Counted from the first letter of the stretch, positions 16,154 to 24,290 are shown. The stretch: DNA of 51,050 nucleotides from Candidatus Gastranaerophilales bacterium (GCA_944323875.1 CALUUH010000013.1:1-51050); one strand, 5' to 3'. Translations and numbers: made by a program. Notes: generated from the sequence alone by a model not told the origin.

Positions 16154-16159
16154 ATAAAT

Positions 16160-16753
16160 ATGAAGAAGATTTTGTTCATACTGTCATTATTTTTTACTAT
16201 TTGTCCGGCGTTTCCGGCCGGGGACGAACCGTTGCCGAATGTTCAATTTGAAATTAGAGATTATGACGGCATTCAACTTGATACCGGTACTTTTATCCCT
16301 GTGATGAATACGTCGGAAGTGTCCACTCAGAATTGTCCTGAGGGCTTTAAAACCATGTTCATTGCAACAAATGATATGTATATGGAAGATGTTAATGTAA
16401 TCCCGAAAGATACTGTTTTTTACGGCCGCGTTGAAGATTTGCACGAACCTGTTATTGGTACAAACGGTTCTATGAAAATCAGGATTGTAAAAATGGTCTA
16501 CCCTGACGGGTTTGAAGTGCCGGTACGCGGATATATTTACTCAAATAATGATAATATGCTTGGCGGAGAGATGTCACCGCCGGAAAAATACATAAGGATG
16601 CCGCATTATCAGACAAGATATTATGCGCTTACACTACAGCTAAGACCCGGCCGAGAACGTCAAATGGGCGTTCATACCACTTTAAGAGCCGGTGAAAACA
16701 AACTGATTATTCTGACTGACCCTGTTTGGATTACTCATACCATGACTAATTAA
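16160..16753 (+). CDS. Secreted protein of unknown function, first gene of the TonB/ExbBD region
   Basis: A 197-residue protein with a signal peptide (MKKILFILSLFFTICPAFPA, cleaved near residue 20). The mature part resembles the next gene's product in layout: an N-terminal strand region, a VIPKDTVFYGRVEDL segment, KIRIVKMVYPDGFEVPVRGYI, and a hydrophobic C-terminal strand. I do not recognise a named family. The start at 16160 is preferred over 16133 because it opens the signal peptide directly and fits the -10 spacing; the nine residues added by the longer frame are not signal-like. Its position next to a second secreted protein and TonB suggests an envelope role. Confidence 0.75.
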   Translation: MKKILFILSLFFTICPAFPAGDEPLPNVQFEIRDYDGIQLDTGTFIPVMNTSEVSTQNCPEGFKTMFIATNDMYMEDVNVIPKDTVFYGRVEDLHEPVIGTNGSMKIRIVKMVYPDGFEVPVRGYIYSNNDNMLGGEMSPPEKYIRMPHYQTRYYALTLQLRPGRERQMGVHTTLRAGENKLIILTDPVWITHTMTN

Positions 16754-16757
16754 TAAA

Positions 16758-16786
16758 TTGACAAATTGCAAAAAATAGTTTACACT
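16758..16786 (+). promoter_or_regulatory. Promoter upstream of the second secreted gene
   Basis: Consensus TTGACA at 16758-16763, 17 nt, then TACACT at 16781-16786. The predicted start near 16793 leaves about 27 nt of leader with GGGGA as ribosome-binding site at 16810-16814. Confidence 0.6.
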
Positions 16787-16819
16787 GTTAGATATATCAG
16801 AAAATATATGGGGAAAATT

Positions 16820-17572
16820 ATGCAAAGAAGAGTAGGAATTTTATTAACAGCAATATTATTGACAGCAACAGCGGCATTTGCGGATAGTAATTACAATTAC
16901 ACAACGCCTCAGCCGCAGACAAATGTTCCTTATAATACAAATTATTCATTAACTCCGTCCACTGCACCGCAAAGCGGTACATTGAAAGGACGTGTTGTAA
17001 CTGTTCCGGCAGGAGAAACTTTTCAGGCGGTTGTCACGACACCTTTGAACTCTGCTAATCTTGCTTTGGGTCAGAGTGTTACAATTGCGCTCGGATCTGA
17101 TTTTTACTATAACGGAAATTTAATCGCGCAGGCCGGAAGTTCTGTCAGCGGTACGGTTTTAGAAGTTTCTAAGGCAAAACACGGCAGTATGAACGGAAAA
17201 TTAAGTATAAGATTTACCCAGATTGTAACGCCTTACGGCATTCAAATTCCTATTTCCGCAGTGATTAAGACCGAAGATAATACCGGTGTTTTGATTGGCG
17301 GAACAAAATTTGATGTGGTAAAGGATTACGGTAAAGACCTGACAGTTGGGGCCGGCGCAGGCGCGCTTTCCGGCGTGGTATTCGGAGCACTGGCAGGCGG
17401 TAACATTGGTAAAGGAGCTGCTTTAGGTACGGCGGTCGGAGCAGGCGGCGGACTTGTAAAATCTATTTGGGACAAGGGAGATGATGTAGATATCCCTGTT
17501 AATGCCACTATAGAATTACAGCTTACCCAGCCGATTACTGTTAACCCGGCTTCTTATAACCAAAATTATTAG
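16820..17572 (+). CDS. Secreted protein with beta-rich domain and glycine-zipper segment
   Basis: A 250-residue protein with a signal peptide (residues 1-21, ending TAAFA-D). After a Pro/Gln/Thr-rich stretch, residues 55-155 look like a beta domain (VPAGETFQAVVTTPLN, SDFYYNGNLIAQAGSSVSGTV, RFTQIVTPYGIQIPISAVI). A Gly/Ala-rich glycine-zipper-like segment follows (about 172-212), then a last strand region ending at IELQLTQPITV. The upstream protein has a similar beta layout, so the two may be distant paralogues. Glycine zippers often insert into or span membranes; an outer-membrane association is inference. The start is set by GGGGA 5 nt before ATG 16820; the longer frame to 16766 lacks a signal-like N-terminus. 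Confidence 0.75.
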   Translation: MQRRVGILLTAILLTATAAFADSNYNYTTPQPQTNVPYNTNYSLTPSTAPQSGTLKGRVVTVPAGETFQAVVTTPLNSANLALGQSVTIALGSDFYYNGNLIAQAGSSVSGTVLEVSKAKHGSMNGKLSIRFTQIVTPYGIQIPISAVIKTEDNTGVLIGGTKFDVVKDYGKDLTVGAGAGALSGVVFGALAGGNIGKGAALGTAVGAGGGLVKSIWDKGDDVDIPVNATIELQLTQPITVNPASYNQNY

Positions 17573-17662
17573 TAGAACAGGTGATAATTTTATTAATGTT
17601 TTTGCGTAAAATTGTTACCGGATACAGATGAAAAATCCGAAAGGGTTTGTGTTAGGGAAAAA

Positions 17663-18847
17663 ATGTCTATCTTAGGGAAATATACAACAACAGAAGAAGA
17701 TGATACAGAAAAGAGCACATATACGCCACCTGCTGTTCTGAGGGATGACGAAGAAATAAGTTTGAAAAAATCAATCATTATTTCAACGATACTGCATCCT
17801 ACGGCAGTCGGGCTCGGGTATGTGATTATGTGGATTCTTTTGCTTCTGGGAATTACACTTCCTATTTTCAATAAACCGGAACCGAAAGTTCAGGATATAG
17901 AATTTGTTCTTGTTGATAAAGAGGATACACCTATCAATAAGAATACACCATATCGTGCAGACAGAAATTCCCGTGCAGGCGGCCAGCATGATCCGACCAG
18001 ACGCGTATCTATGCCGTCACCTCCGCCGGGGAAAGTCCAAAAGACAACGCAGGCATCTGCACCGAAACAGGCCGCACCTAAACAAAAACAGACACAGCAG
18101 CCTGTTGCACCAAAAAAGGTACAACAAAAACCTCAACAGCCATCAAGACCTGCTGCAAAACCAGCAGTACAACAGCCTGTAAAAGCACCTCAGGCAAAAC
18201 AACAGGCAAAACCGCAGCCGCCTACGGCGCGACCGTCAATAAAACCGCCGATGACGCCAAAAGTAACAACAAAACCGTCATCACCGTTTAATGTTCCAAT
18301 TCCGTCAGGCGGAACAAAACAAGGACATTATGCAACCGGCCCGATTAGCGGCTCAGGAACATCTTCCAAGGGAGGAAGTTCATCATCAGGCGGAAGCGGC
18401 GGCGGATTTTCTCCGGCTCCTATGCTTGCTCCAACCGGCGGCTCTTCGAGCGGCTCTAAGCTTGCCAAAGGCGGAGGCGGAGGTTCAGGCGGCGGAAATC
18501 CGGGCCCTGGTAATCCAAACGGCCGGCCTGGTATTGATGCAATAAGAGAACCTGATTTCGGACCTTATATGCGAGAATTGCAAAGACGTATTAAGATGAA
18601 TTGGGATCCGCCGAAAGGTAACGAAAGCAAGCGTGTTGTTCTTTTATTCAAGATAGCAAAAGACGGACAACTCAGATCTTGCAGTGTTTACAAGTCATCA
18701 GGACTGCCGAGTGCTGATAAGGCAGCTATCCATGCTGTTCAGGCAACCGCTCCGTTCAAGCCGTTACCGCCTGAGTATAAAGGAGATGTAATTGATATTC
18801 AATTCACATTCGATTACAACGTATTCGGGGCATCAGGATATCAATAA
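17663..18847 (+). CDS. TonB/TolA-like energy transducer
   Basis: A 394-residue inner-membrane-anchored periplasmic protein. One membrane helix spans about residues 45-68 (GLGYVIMWILLLLGITLPIF). Then comes a long Pro/Gln/Lys-rich spacer (about 120-220) and a Gly/Ser-rich stretch (about 220-290). The C-terminal TonB domain (about 295-394) contains PDFGPYMRELQRRIKMNWDPP, VVLLFKIAKDGQLRSCSV, KSSGLPSADKAAIHAV and PFKPLPPEY. It would transmit energy from the ExbB/ExbD complex to the outer membrane. The N-terminal 40 residues are a cytoplasmic extension. ATG 17663 has AGGGA 6 nt upstream; the frame continues upstream to a TTG at 17612 without one. TonB versus TolA cannot be decided; no TolB or Pal is in the window. 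Confidence 0.85.
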   Translation: MSILGKYTTTEEDDTEKSTYTPPAVLRDDEEISLKKSIIISTILHPTAVGLGYVIMWILLLLGITLPIFNKPEPKVQDIEFVLVDKEDTPINKNTPYRADRNSRAGGQHDPTRRVSMPSPPPGKVQKTTQASAPKQAAPKQKQTQQPVAPKKVQQKPQQPSRPAAKPAVQQPVKAPQAKQQAKPQPPTARPSIKPPMTPKVTTKPSSPFNVPIPSGGTKQGHYATGPISGSGTSSKGGSSSSGGSGGGFSPAPMLAPTGGSSSGSKLAKGGGGGSGGGNPGPGNPNGRPGIDAIREPDFGPYMRELQRRIKMNWDPPKGNESKRVVLLFKIAKDGQLRSCSVYKSSGLPSADKAAIHAVQATAPFKPLPPEYKGDVIDIQFTFDYNVFGASGYQ

Positions 18848-18894
18848 AAAGAAAAGTTTAAAATAAAAGTATCACAGAAAAAGAGGATAAAACT

Positions 18895-19542
18895 ATGGAT
18901 CTATTATTACACTCAATTAAATTGGACTGGCCGGTATTACTGCCGATATTGTTATGTTCAATTCTTGTTGTGGCGGTTGTTATCAACAGATTTTCTTACT
19001 ACAGTAAAAACAAAAGAGATGTAGTACTTTTAATCCCGAAATTGCAGCGTGAACTTGCAAAAAACAATTTGCAAGGTGCGCAGGACTTGGCGATTAAATG
19101 CGGCGGAGTAATCGGCGAAGTAACAGAAGAAGCTGTTAGAATTTTCTCCGAGCAAAAATCAGGATTTTCCCGTTCTTTTGATATTGCGGCCGCACTTGCG
19201 ACAAGAAAGTTGGAAACCTATTTAACAATCTTAGGTACAATCGGCGGTGTTGCACCTTTCTTAGGGTTGTTCGGTACAGTTGTCAGAATTCTTTACACTT
19301 TCCAGGACTTGGCAATGCAAGGTAATCAATCCGCAGCGGTTGCAATGGGTATCGGATCAGCGTTGATCGCTACGGCTTTCGGTCTTGGTGTCGCTATTGT
19401 TGCGGTTGTGTTCTACAACTCTTTCCAATCAATAGTTAAGCGCTACGAGGACGATTTCCAGTTGCTTAAATTGTTATTCTTGAGTTTTGTTGATTCTAAC
19501 GACGAAAGTACAACACCTAGCAATTCAAATATATCTCTTTAA
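18895..19542 (+). CDS. exbB: ExbB/TolQ/MotA-type proton channel subunit
   Basis: A 215-residue inner-membrane protein with three helices: about 14-33, 108-135 and 150-178. The conserved core is LATRKLETYLTILGTIGGVAPFLGLFGTVVRILYTF and GIGSALIATAFGLGVAIVAVVFYNSF. It forms the pentameric proton channel energising TonB. GAGGA lies 7 nt before the ATG. It starts 47 nt after tonB and is separated from the first exbD by an unusual 352-nt spacer full of repeats. Confidence 0.92.
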   Translation: MDLLLHSIKLDWPVLLPILLCSILVVAVVINRFSYYSKNKRDVVLLIPKLQRELAKNNLQGAQDLAIKCGGVIGEVTEEAVRIFSEQKSGFSRSFDIAAALATRKLETYLTILGTIGGVAPFLGLFGTVVRILYTFQDLAMQGNQSAAVAMGIGSALIATAFGLGVAIVAVVFYNSFQSIVKRYEDDFQLLKLLFLSFVDSNDESTTPSNSNISL

Positions 19543-19560
19543 AGACGTTAAGGAAAGTAG

Positions 19561-19579
19561 GTTGGGCTTTCAGCCCAAC
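19561..19579 (+). repeat. Hairpin repeat, copy 1
   Basis: GTTGGGCT and AGCCCAAC form a perfect 8-bp stem around TTC. It is preceded by GTAG and followed by AATAAA, and the same arrangement recurs at 19666-19685. It is not followed by a T tract, so it is not an ordinary terminator; it may protect or stall the upstream exbB message. Confidence 0.8.
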
Positions 19580-19665
19580 AATAAAATCCAAATAAGGGTT
19601 AATGCCCGAGTACATTAACAAAATAAAGCCGAGAGGTAAGTTTCCGGCTAGGTAATACAAGGTAG

Positions 19666-19685
19666 GTTGGGCTTTCTAGCCCAAC
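19666..19685 (+). repeat. Hairpin repeat, copy 2
   Basis: Same GTTGGGCT/AGCCCAAC stem with loop TTCT, again preceded by GTAG and followed by AATAAA. Between and after the two copies, a CCCGAGT...ACAAAA-AAAGCCG sequence also recurs twice (about 19604-19630 and 19788-19816), each continuing into a GCCG/CGGC hairpin. Confidence 0.78.
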
Positions 19686-19696
19686 AATAAACTAAC

Positions 19697-19737
19697 AAAA
19701 GGCGGTCTATGCAAAATCGTAGGCTGAGATGAAAAAA
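19697..19737 (+). repeat. 41-bp direct repeat, copy A
   Basis: Identical to 19855-19895, offset 158 nt. It contains AAGGCGG as a ribosome-binding-like site and an ATG at 19709 opening the mini-ORF MQNRRLR. The mini-ORF's TGA overlaps a following ATG (ATGA at 19729-19732) that opens a 32-codon frame. Confidence 0.9.
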
Positions 19738-19827
19738 CAGGTGCGAGGGATAAAGTCAGGAGGGTATAAACAAGGCTCGCAAAGACCTCCCGAGTGCGTA
19801 GACAAAACAAAGCCGGTAAAAAGATAA
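19729..19827 (+). CDS. Possible 32-residue leader peptide in the exbB-exbD spacer
   Basis: The ATG at 19729 lies inside repeat copy A and overlaps the stop of a 7-codon mini-ORF (19709-19732) as ATGA. The frame encodes a basic 32-residue peptide starting MKKQVRGIKSGG and ending KTKPVKR. It has no hydrophobic segment and no family I recognise. It may be a regulatory leader peptide, or just an open frame within degenerate repeat sequence. Confidence 0.3.
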   Translation: MKKQVRGIKSGGYKQGSQRPPECVDKTKPVKR

Positions 19828-19854
19828 TCGGCAAAAAGTACACCAAAACTAAAT

Positions 19855-19895
19855 AAAAGGCGGTCTATGCAAAATCGTAGGCTGAGATGAAAAAA
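19855..19895 (+). repeat. 41-bp direct repeat, copy B, abutting exbD
   Basis: Ends exactly at the A of the first exbD ATG (19895). It repeats AAGGCGG and the MQNRRLR mini-ORF (19867-19890). An ATGA overlap leads to a five-codon frame MKKWQ (19887-19904), whose TGA overlaps the in-frame exbD ATG at 19901, again as ATGA. Confidence 0.9.
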
Positions 19896-20353
19896 TGGCA
19901 ATGAAAACTAATAAGGGCAAAGACGCCCTGTTCACAGAAATCAATATAACACCGTTAACAGATATTTTTCTTGTTCTGTTGATTATAATGATGGTTGTTG
20001 CACCGACATTCCAGTCAACAGACAGCTCAATTACAATCCCTGAAATAAACAGCGGGGTCGCTATTGAACAGAAAAATGCAACGGTTTCCGTGACTAAAGA
20101 AGGTAATTTATATCTCAATGGTAATCCGGTGAGCGAAGAAAACTTGACCGATGAACTCGTAGCTTTGAAAGAAACTCTTGAAAAACCTGAAGTTGTTGTC
20201 AAGGCTGATGAACGCGTTAAAAGTGCTGAAATAATGAAGATTATGAACGCTGCACAGGACGCTGAATATAAAAAGTTGATTGTTGCCGGTGAACCTTTGA
20301 GTAAAAAGGAACAAAAGGATTTGAAACAAAACGCTGAAAAAATTGAGGGTTAA
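19895..20353 (+). CDS. exbD: ExbD/TolR biopolymer transport protein (first copy)
   Basis: A 152-residue protein: short cytoplasmic tail, one membrane helix (about 24-46) and a periplasmic domain. The proton-binding Asp is in NITPLTDIFLVLLIIMMVV. It is the partner of ExbB; the complex uses proton flow to drive TonB. The start is 19895 or 19901; the latter overlaps the TGA of a five-codon mini-ORF, which suggests translational coupling through the spacer rather than a normal ribosome-binding site. The C-terminal 20 residues are extra and highly charged. A second exbD follows 3 nt later. Confidence 0.92.
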   Translation: MAMKTNKGKDALFTEINITPLTDIFLVLLIIMMVVAPTFQSTDSSITIPEINSGVAIEQKNATVSVTKEGNLYLNGNPVSEENLTDELVALKETLEKPEVVVKADERVKSAEIMKIMNAAQDAEYKKLIVAGEPLSKKEQKDLKQNAEKIEG

Positions 20354-20356
20354 ATA

Positions 20357-20749
20357 ATGAGCCGTAATCGTGATACATTTAATGAAATAAACATAACACC
20401 GCTAACAGATATCTTTCTGGTTTTGCTGATTATAATGATGGTAATCGCACCGCTTTTGGATCAGCAGGGCTTGAATTTGACCGTACCGGAAAATGTTGCG
20501 GAAGAACAGCTTAAAGACAATGATTCTAAGATTATGACGGTTATGGTTGCTGCTGATGATACATTTTATATGGATGATCAGGCCATTGCCGCAAAAGATT
20601 TGGAAAATGCGATAAGAGCCCAGATAAACGATTATCCTGACGGACTTTTGATAAAATCTGACGAGGAGTCAACACACGGCGCTGTTGTAAAAGTTATGGA
20701 TAGTGCGCGTAATGCAGGTGTTAAAAGCATTTCTATTGATTCTATTTAA
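20357..20749 (+). CDS. exbD: ExbD/TolR biopolymer transport protein (second copy)
   Basis: A 130-residue paralogue of the preceding gene with the same NITPLTDIFLVLLIIMMV helix and its essential Asp, followed by a divergent periplasmic domain (NLTVPENV..., LLIKSDEESTHGAVVKVMDSARNAGV). GAGGG of the upstream gene end serves as ribosome-binding site, 8 nt from the ATG. Two ExbD copies may form a heteromeric dimer or define two complexes, as reported for other TonB systems. Confidence 0.92.
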   Translation: MSRNRDTFNEINITPLTDIFLVLLIIMMVIAPLLDQQGLNLTVPENVAEEQLKDNDSKIMTVMVAADDTFYMDDQAIAAKDLENAIRAQINDYPDGLLIKSDEESTHGAVVKVMDSARNAGVKSISIDSI

Positions 20750-20853
20750 AACGATTGTAAAAAAATGTAAAATGTTTTCTGAAATATTGAAGTTTTACCG
20801 CAGAAATTCCGACTTTATACATGTGACTTGTAGTATATAAGGAGAAACAGCAC

Positions 20854-20991
20854 ATGTATGGAGATTATTTGATGTTCAGGTATTCATTCTGGCCGGGGAC
20901 ATACAGTTTTAAAGATGAAGCGGTGATGATGTTTGAATTTATAAGAGAAAAAATAGAAGCATTAATCAAAAGAATTGAAAAGGCAGAATAG
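20854..20991 (+). CDS. Small 45-residue protein downstream of exbD
   Basis: The frame begins MYGDYLMFRYSFWPGTYSF and continues as an amphipathic, charged helix (FIREKIEALIKRIEKAE). A strong AAGGAG lies 9 nt before the ATG and a strong terminator follows 23 nt after the stop, so the unit looks like a real gene. A possible promoter is TTTACC at 20794-20799 and TATACA at 20816-20821, spaced 16 nt. It has no recognised family; the C-terminal helix could bind a partner or the membrane surface. Confidence 0.65.
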   Translation: MYGDYLMFRYSFWPGTYSFKDEAVMMFEFIREKIEALIKRIEKAE

Positions 20992-21014
20992 CTGTCAGAT
21001 TTGGGATATTTGCA

Positions 21015-21044
21015 GGCGGCAAAACAAAAGTTTTGCCGCCTTTT
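21015..21044 (+). terminator. Strong terminator after the exbD region
   Basis: GGCGGCAAAA (21015-21024) and TTTTGCCGCC (21031-21040) make a perfect 10-bp stem with a 6-nt loop and a TTTT tail. It closes the envelope cluster and the small gene. Confidence 0.9.
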
Positions 21045-21124
21045 GGTATAAACATGGCATGCGGCTCTTTTTGTGATATTATGTACAGTGTAAATAAGTA
21101 GTACTAAATATAAAGGAAGAGAAC

Positions 21125-22807
21125 ATGAGAAAACTTTCACCATTACAAATTGAAAGACTTAAGTATCAGCCGAAACTGCCTTCAAGCCTCGCAAAAGGTA
21201 TTAACAGCCTTGAGTTGACAGAAGGCGCTGCAACTGAATCCGTAAGAGATCAGGAACAAATTAAAGCTTTATTCAAAAATACTTACGGCAAACCTGTTGT
21301 AACATTTAATTCAACAGATTCATCAAAAGTATCAGAAGTCAGAAACGTCGGCGTAATATTATCAGGCGGTCAGGCTCCTGGCGGTCATAACGTTATTGCA
21401 GGTTTGTATGACGCATTGAAACAGGCAAACTCTGCAAATAAACTCTATGGCTTTTTAGGCGGCCCGTCAGGTATTATTGATGGTAAATACATTGAATTTA
21501 CCGATGAATTTATTGATGCATACAGAAATACCGGCGGTTTTGATATAATCGGTTCAGGCAGAACTAAACTTGAAACAGAAGAACAGTTCCAAAAATCACT
21601 CGCTGTATGTAAAAAATTAAATATATCAGCAGTTGTAATTATCGGCGGTGACGATTCAAACACTAACGCTGCATTACTTGCAGAATGGTTCGTGAAAAAT
21701 GATGCAGGAATTCAGGTTATCGGCTGCCCTAAAACAATTGACGGTGACTTGAAAAACGAACAAATCGAAATTTCTTTCGGTTTTGATACTGCAACAAAAA
21801 CTTATGCAGAATTAATCGGTAATATTCAGCGCGATGCAAATTCCGCAAAAAAATACTGGCACTTTATCAAGATTATGGGCAGAAGCGCTTCTCACGTTGC
21901 ATTGGAAGCTGCTTTGCAAACCCAGCCTAATATCACTTTGATTTCAGAAGAAGTTGAAGAAAAGAAAATGTCTTTGGAAAGCATAATTAACTATATGTCA
22001 GACATTATCGTAAAACGCGCGGATATGGGTAAAAACTTCGGTATCGCTATTATTCCGGAAGGTTTGATAGAATTTATACCGGAAATGAAGTCTATGATAG
22101 CTAATTTGAACGATATTATGGCATCATTAGAAAATGATCCTGATTTTGTTAACGCAACAACTATCAGAGAAAAATTTGATATCGTAGAAAACAGACTTGA
22201 TCCGGAAAACGCAAAGGTATATAATTCATTACCAGTGCTGATTAAAGGTCAATTGCTTGCTGACAGAGACCCGCACGGCAATGTTCAAGTATCAAAAATT
22301 GAAACTGAAAAATTACTGATTGAAATGATTACAACAAGATTGGATGAGTTGAAATCACAGGGTGAATATATCGGCAAATTCTCAGCACAATCACATTTCT
22401 TCGGTTATGAAGGCCGTTGCGCATTCCCTTCAAACTTTGATGCAGATTACTGTTATTCATTGGGATACAACGCATTTGCTTTGATTAATTTCGGATTAAC
22501 AGGCTACCTTTCATCAGTAAGAAACCTGACAAAACCGGCATCAGAATGGATTGCCGGCGGTATTCCGCTTACTATGATGATGAATATGGAAAAACGCCAC
22601 GGTGAATTTAAACCGGTTATTCAAAAGGCGCTTGTAAAACTTGACGGCCCTGTATTCAAAGCATTGGAGGAACATAGAGAGGACTGGGCAATGAATGACA
22701 GATACCTGTTCCCTGGCGCAGTACAATACTTTGGCCCGAGCGAAGTTTGCGACATAACAACTTGCACATTGCAATTAGAAAGAGCAAAAGAACTCGCAAG
22801 TGTATAG
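21125..22807 (+). CDS. pfp: Pyrophosphate-dependent 6-phosphofructokinase (long type)
   Basis: A 560-residue cytoplasmic enzyme phosphorylating fructose-6-phosphate with PPi, reversibly, in glycolysis and gluconeogenesis. Length and motifs match the long group found in plants and some bacteria. It has [10 protein letters not shown] (residues 80-89), GGDDSN (174-179) where ATP enzymes have GGDGS, and CPKTIDGDL (201-209) with the Lys203 diagnostic of PPi use, plus [21 protein letters not shown] serves as ribosome-binding site. An extended -10 TGA-TATTAT at 21074-21082 is the likely promoter. It is a single-gene unit with its own terminator. Confidence 0.94.
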   Translation: MRKLSPLQIERLKYQPKLPSSLAKGINSLELTEGAATESVRDQEQIKALFKNTYGKPVVTFNSTDSSKVSEVRNVGVILSGGQAPGGHNVIAGLYDALKQANSANKLYGFLGGPSGIIDGKYIEFTDEFIDAYRNTGGFDIIGSGRTKLETEEQFQKSLAVCKKLNISAVVIIGGDDSNTNAALLAEWFVKNDAGIQVIGCPKTIDGDLKNEQIEISFGFDTATKTYAELIGNIQRDANSAKKYWHFIKIMGRSASHVALEAALQTQPNITLISEEVEEKKMSLESIINYMSDIIVKRADMGKNFGIAIIPEGLIEFIPEMKSMIANLNDIMASLENDPDFVNATTIREKFDIVENRLDPENAKVYNSLPVLIKGQLLADRDPHGNVQVSKIETEKLLIEMITTRLDELKSQGEYIGKFSAQSHFFGYEGRCAFPSNFDADYCYSLGYNAFALINFGLTGYLSSVRNLTKPASEWIAGGIPLTMMMNMEKRHGEFKPVIQKALVKLDGPVFKALEEHREDWAMNDRYLFPGAVQYFGPSEVCDITTCTLQLERAKELASV

Positions 22808-22830
22808 TTTGCATAAAAATATAATAATAA

Positions 22831-22869
22831 AATAAGGTAATGATAATATTTTTCATTACCTTATTTTTT
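22831..22869 (+). terminator. Terminator after PPi-phosphofructokinase
   Basis: AATAAGGTAATGA (22831-22843) pairs perfectly with TCATTACCTTATT (22853-22865), 13 bp, followed by a T run. It separates the gene from the convergent oxidase. Confidence 0.9.
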
Positions 22870-22904
22870 GAGTAATACTTAGCGTCTCAGTTCCTCTAAA
22901 GCGT

Positions 22905-24290
22905 TTAAAAAATCTTATATGGGTTTAAAATATTATTCGGGTCAAAGACTTTTTTGATTGTGCGCATGCAATTCAGGGCTTCTGCGTTTATCACTTTTGA
23001 TATGTGTTCACGTTTGACAGAACCTATGCCGTGCTCTCCGGATAAAATTCCGTCCAGCCGTGCCGTCAATTCGTAAATCTCATTTTTGGCAAGTTTAAAC
23101 CTTCTGTATTCATCTTTGTCGCTGTAATCAATGGGGATTTGCGGGTGCACACTGCCGTCTCCGACATGGCCCACCATACATACATCGAGATGATATTTCT
23201 CGCAAATTTCTCTTATTCCGAGGACAAGTGCTTCAAGATTTTTTCGCGGCACTATAACATCATCTGTTGTGACATTTGGTTTAAGCTTTGCACAGGCACC
23301 CATTGAGGAGCGGCGGGCCGTCCAGATTTTGTGGTATTCTTCTTCGTTACGGGAATATTGAATTTTTGAGGCTCCGCATTGCTCCAGAATTGATACAATT
23401 GCTTTTTGCTGAATATCTACGGCCTGCTCAATGCCGTCAACTTCGATTACAAGTGCTGCTTCTTTGTCGCACAAAAGTCCGGCCGGATAAAATCTTTCAA
23501 CTGTCTGAATAGCGTTTTTATCCATAAAATCAAGGGTTGCGGGGTAAATTCTCTGTTCAATAATTGTGTTGACTGTTTCAACAGCTTCTCTGACTGTGTC
23601 AAAGTAAGCCATTATAACCCTGACTGTTTCGGGTTTAGGGATAAGCTTCATTGTTGCTTCAACCACAATTCCCAGTGTGCCTTCTGAACCTACAAACAGT
23701 GTGTTTAAATTGTAACCTGTGGCATTTTTGATAGTGCTTGAACCTGTTCTCAATATATTTCCGTCAGCGGTTACGACAAGCAAATCAAGAACGTAATCTT
23801 TTGTTGAGCCGTATTTAAAAGTTCTTGCGCCGCCTGAGGCCTGTGCAATGCTTCCGCCTATTGTTGATACAGCGAGATTTGACGGATCCGGCGGGTAGTA
23901 TAAGCCTAATGCTTCGGCCTGTTTTTGAAGTTCACCGACAATTACTCCGGGTTGTACACGGGCCGTCATATTTTCAACAGAAATCTCAAGGATTTTATTC
24001 ATTTTTGAAAAATTTAATACAATTCCGCCGTGTTCTGTTGAACATGCACCGACAACGTTTGTGCCGGCTCCGCGGCAGATTACCGGTGTTTTGTATTTAT
24101 TGGCGAGCCGGACAACATTTTGCACTTCTTCAATTGTCTCTACAAAAACCACAGCGTCAGGAAGATTTTTTATGCGCGGCAAATTTGTTGCATCCTGCGC
24201 GTATGCATATCTTTCTGCTGTCTCCGTTAATATGTTTTGCGGGGCTAATGTTTTTTTTAGTTCTGAAATTATATTATTCTTCATCAACAT
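22905..24290 (-). CDS. glcD: FAD-linked oxidase, glycolate/lactate oxidase subunit GlcD type
   Basis: A 461-residue flavoprotein. The N-terminal PCMH-type FAD-binding domain contains TPVICRGAGTNVVGAC, YYPPDPSNLAVSTIGGSIAQASGG, RTFKYGSTKDYVL and GYNLNTLFVGSEGTLG. The C-terminal FAD-oxidase domain contains VGHVGDGSVHPQIP and, near the end, GEHGIGSVKREHI. It oxidises a 2-hydroxy acid such as D-lactate or glycolate; the exact substrate is unknown. No iron-sulfur partner (GlcF) is adjacent. The start overlaps the end of the giant coiled-coil gene by 17 nt and no ribosome-binding site is seen, so translation is probably coupled; ATG 24284 is an alternative start. Confidence 0.9.
   Translation of the reverse strand: MLMKNNIISELKKTLAPQNILTETAERYAYAQDATNLPRIKNLPDAVVFVETIEEVQNVVRLANKYKTPVICRGAGTNVVGACSTEHGGIVLNFSKMNKILEISVENMTARVQPGVIVGELQKQAEALGLYYPPDPSNLAVSTIGGSIAQASGGARTFKYGSTKDYVLDLLVVTADGNILRTGSSTIKNATGYNLNTLFVGSEGTLGIVVEATMKLIPKPETVRVIMAYFDTVREAVETVNTIIEQRIYPATLDFMDKNAIQTVERFYPAGLLCDKEAALVIEVDGIEQAVDIQQKAIVSILEQCGASKIQYSRNEEEYHKIWTARRSSMGACAKLKPNVTTDDVIVPRKNLEALVLGIREICEKYHLDVCMVGHVGDGSVHPQIPIDYSDKDEYRRFKLAKNEIYELTARLDGILSGEHGIGSVKREHISKVINAEALNCMRTIKKVFDPNNILNPYKIF

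Noticed and set aside
19697-19895. 41-bp direct repeats as IS or MITE ends
   Set aside because: They are direct rather than inverted, no transposase or target duplication is visible, and one copy ends exactly at the exbD start codon.
19707-19901. 64-codon minus-strand frame in the exbB-exbD spacer
   Set aside because: Antisense to the repeats, with no ribosome-binding site and no recognisable domain.
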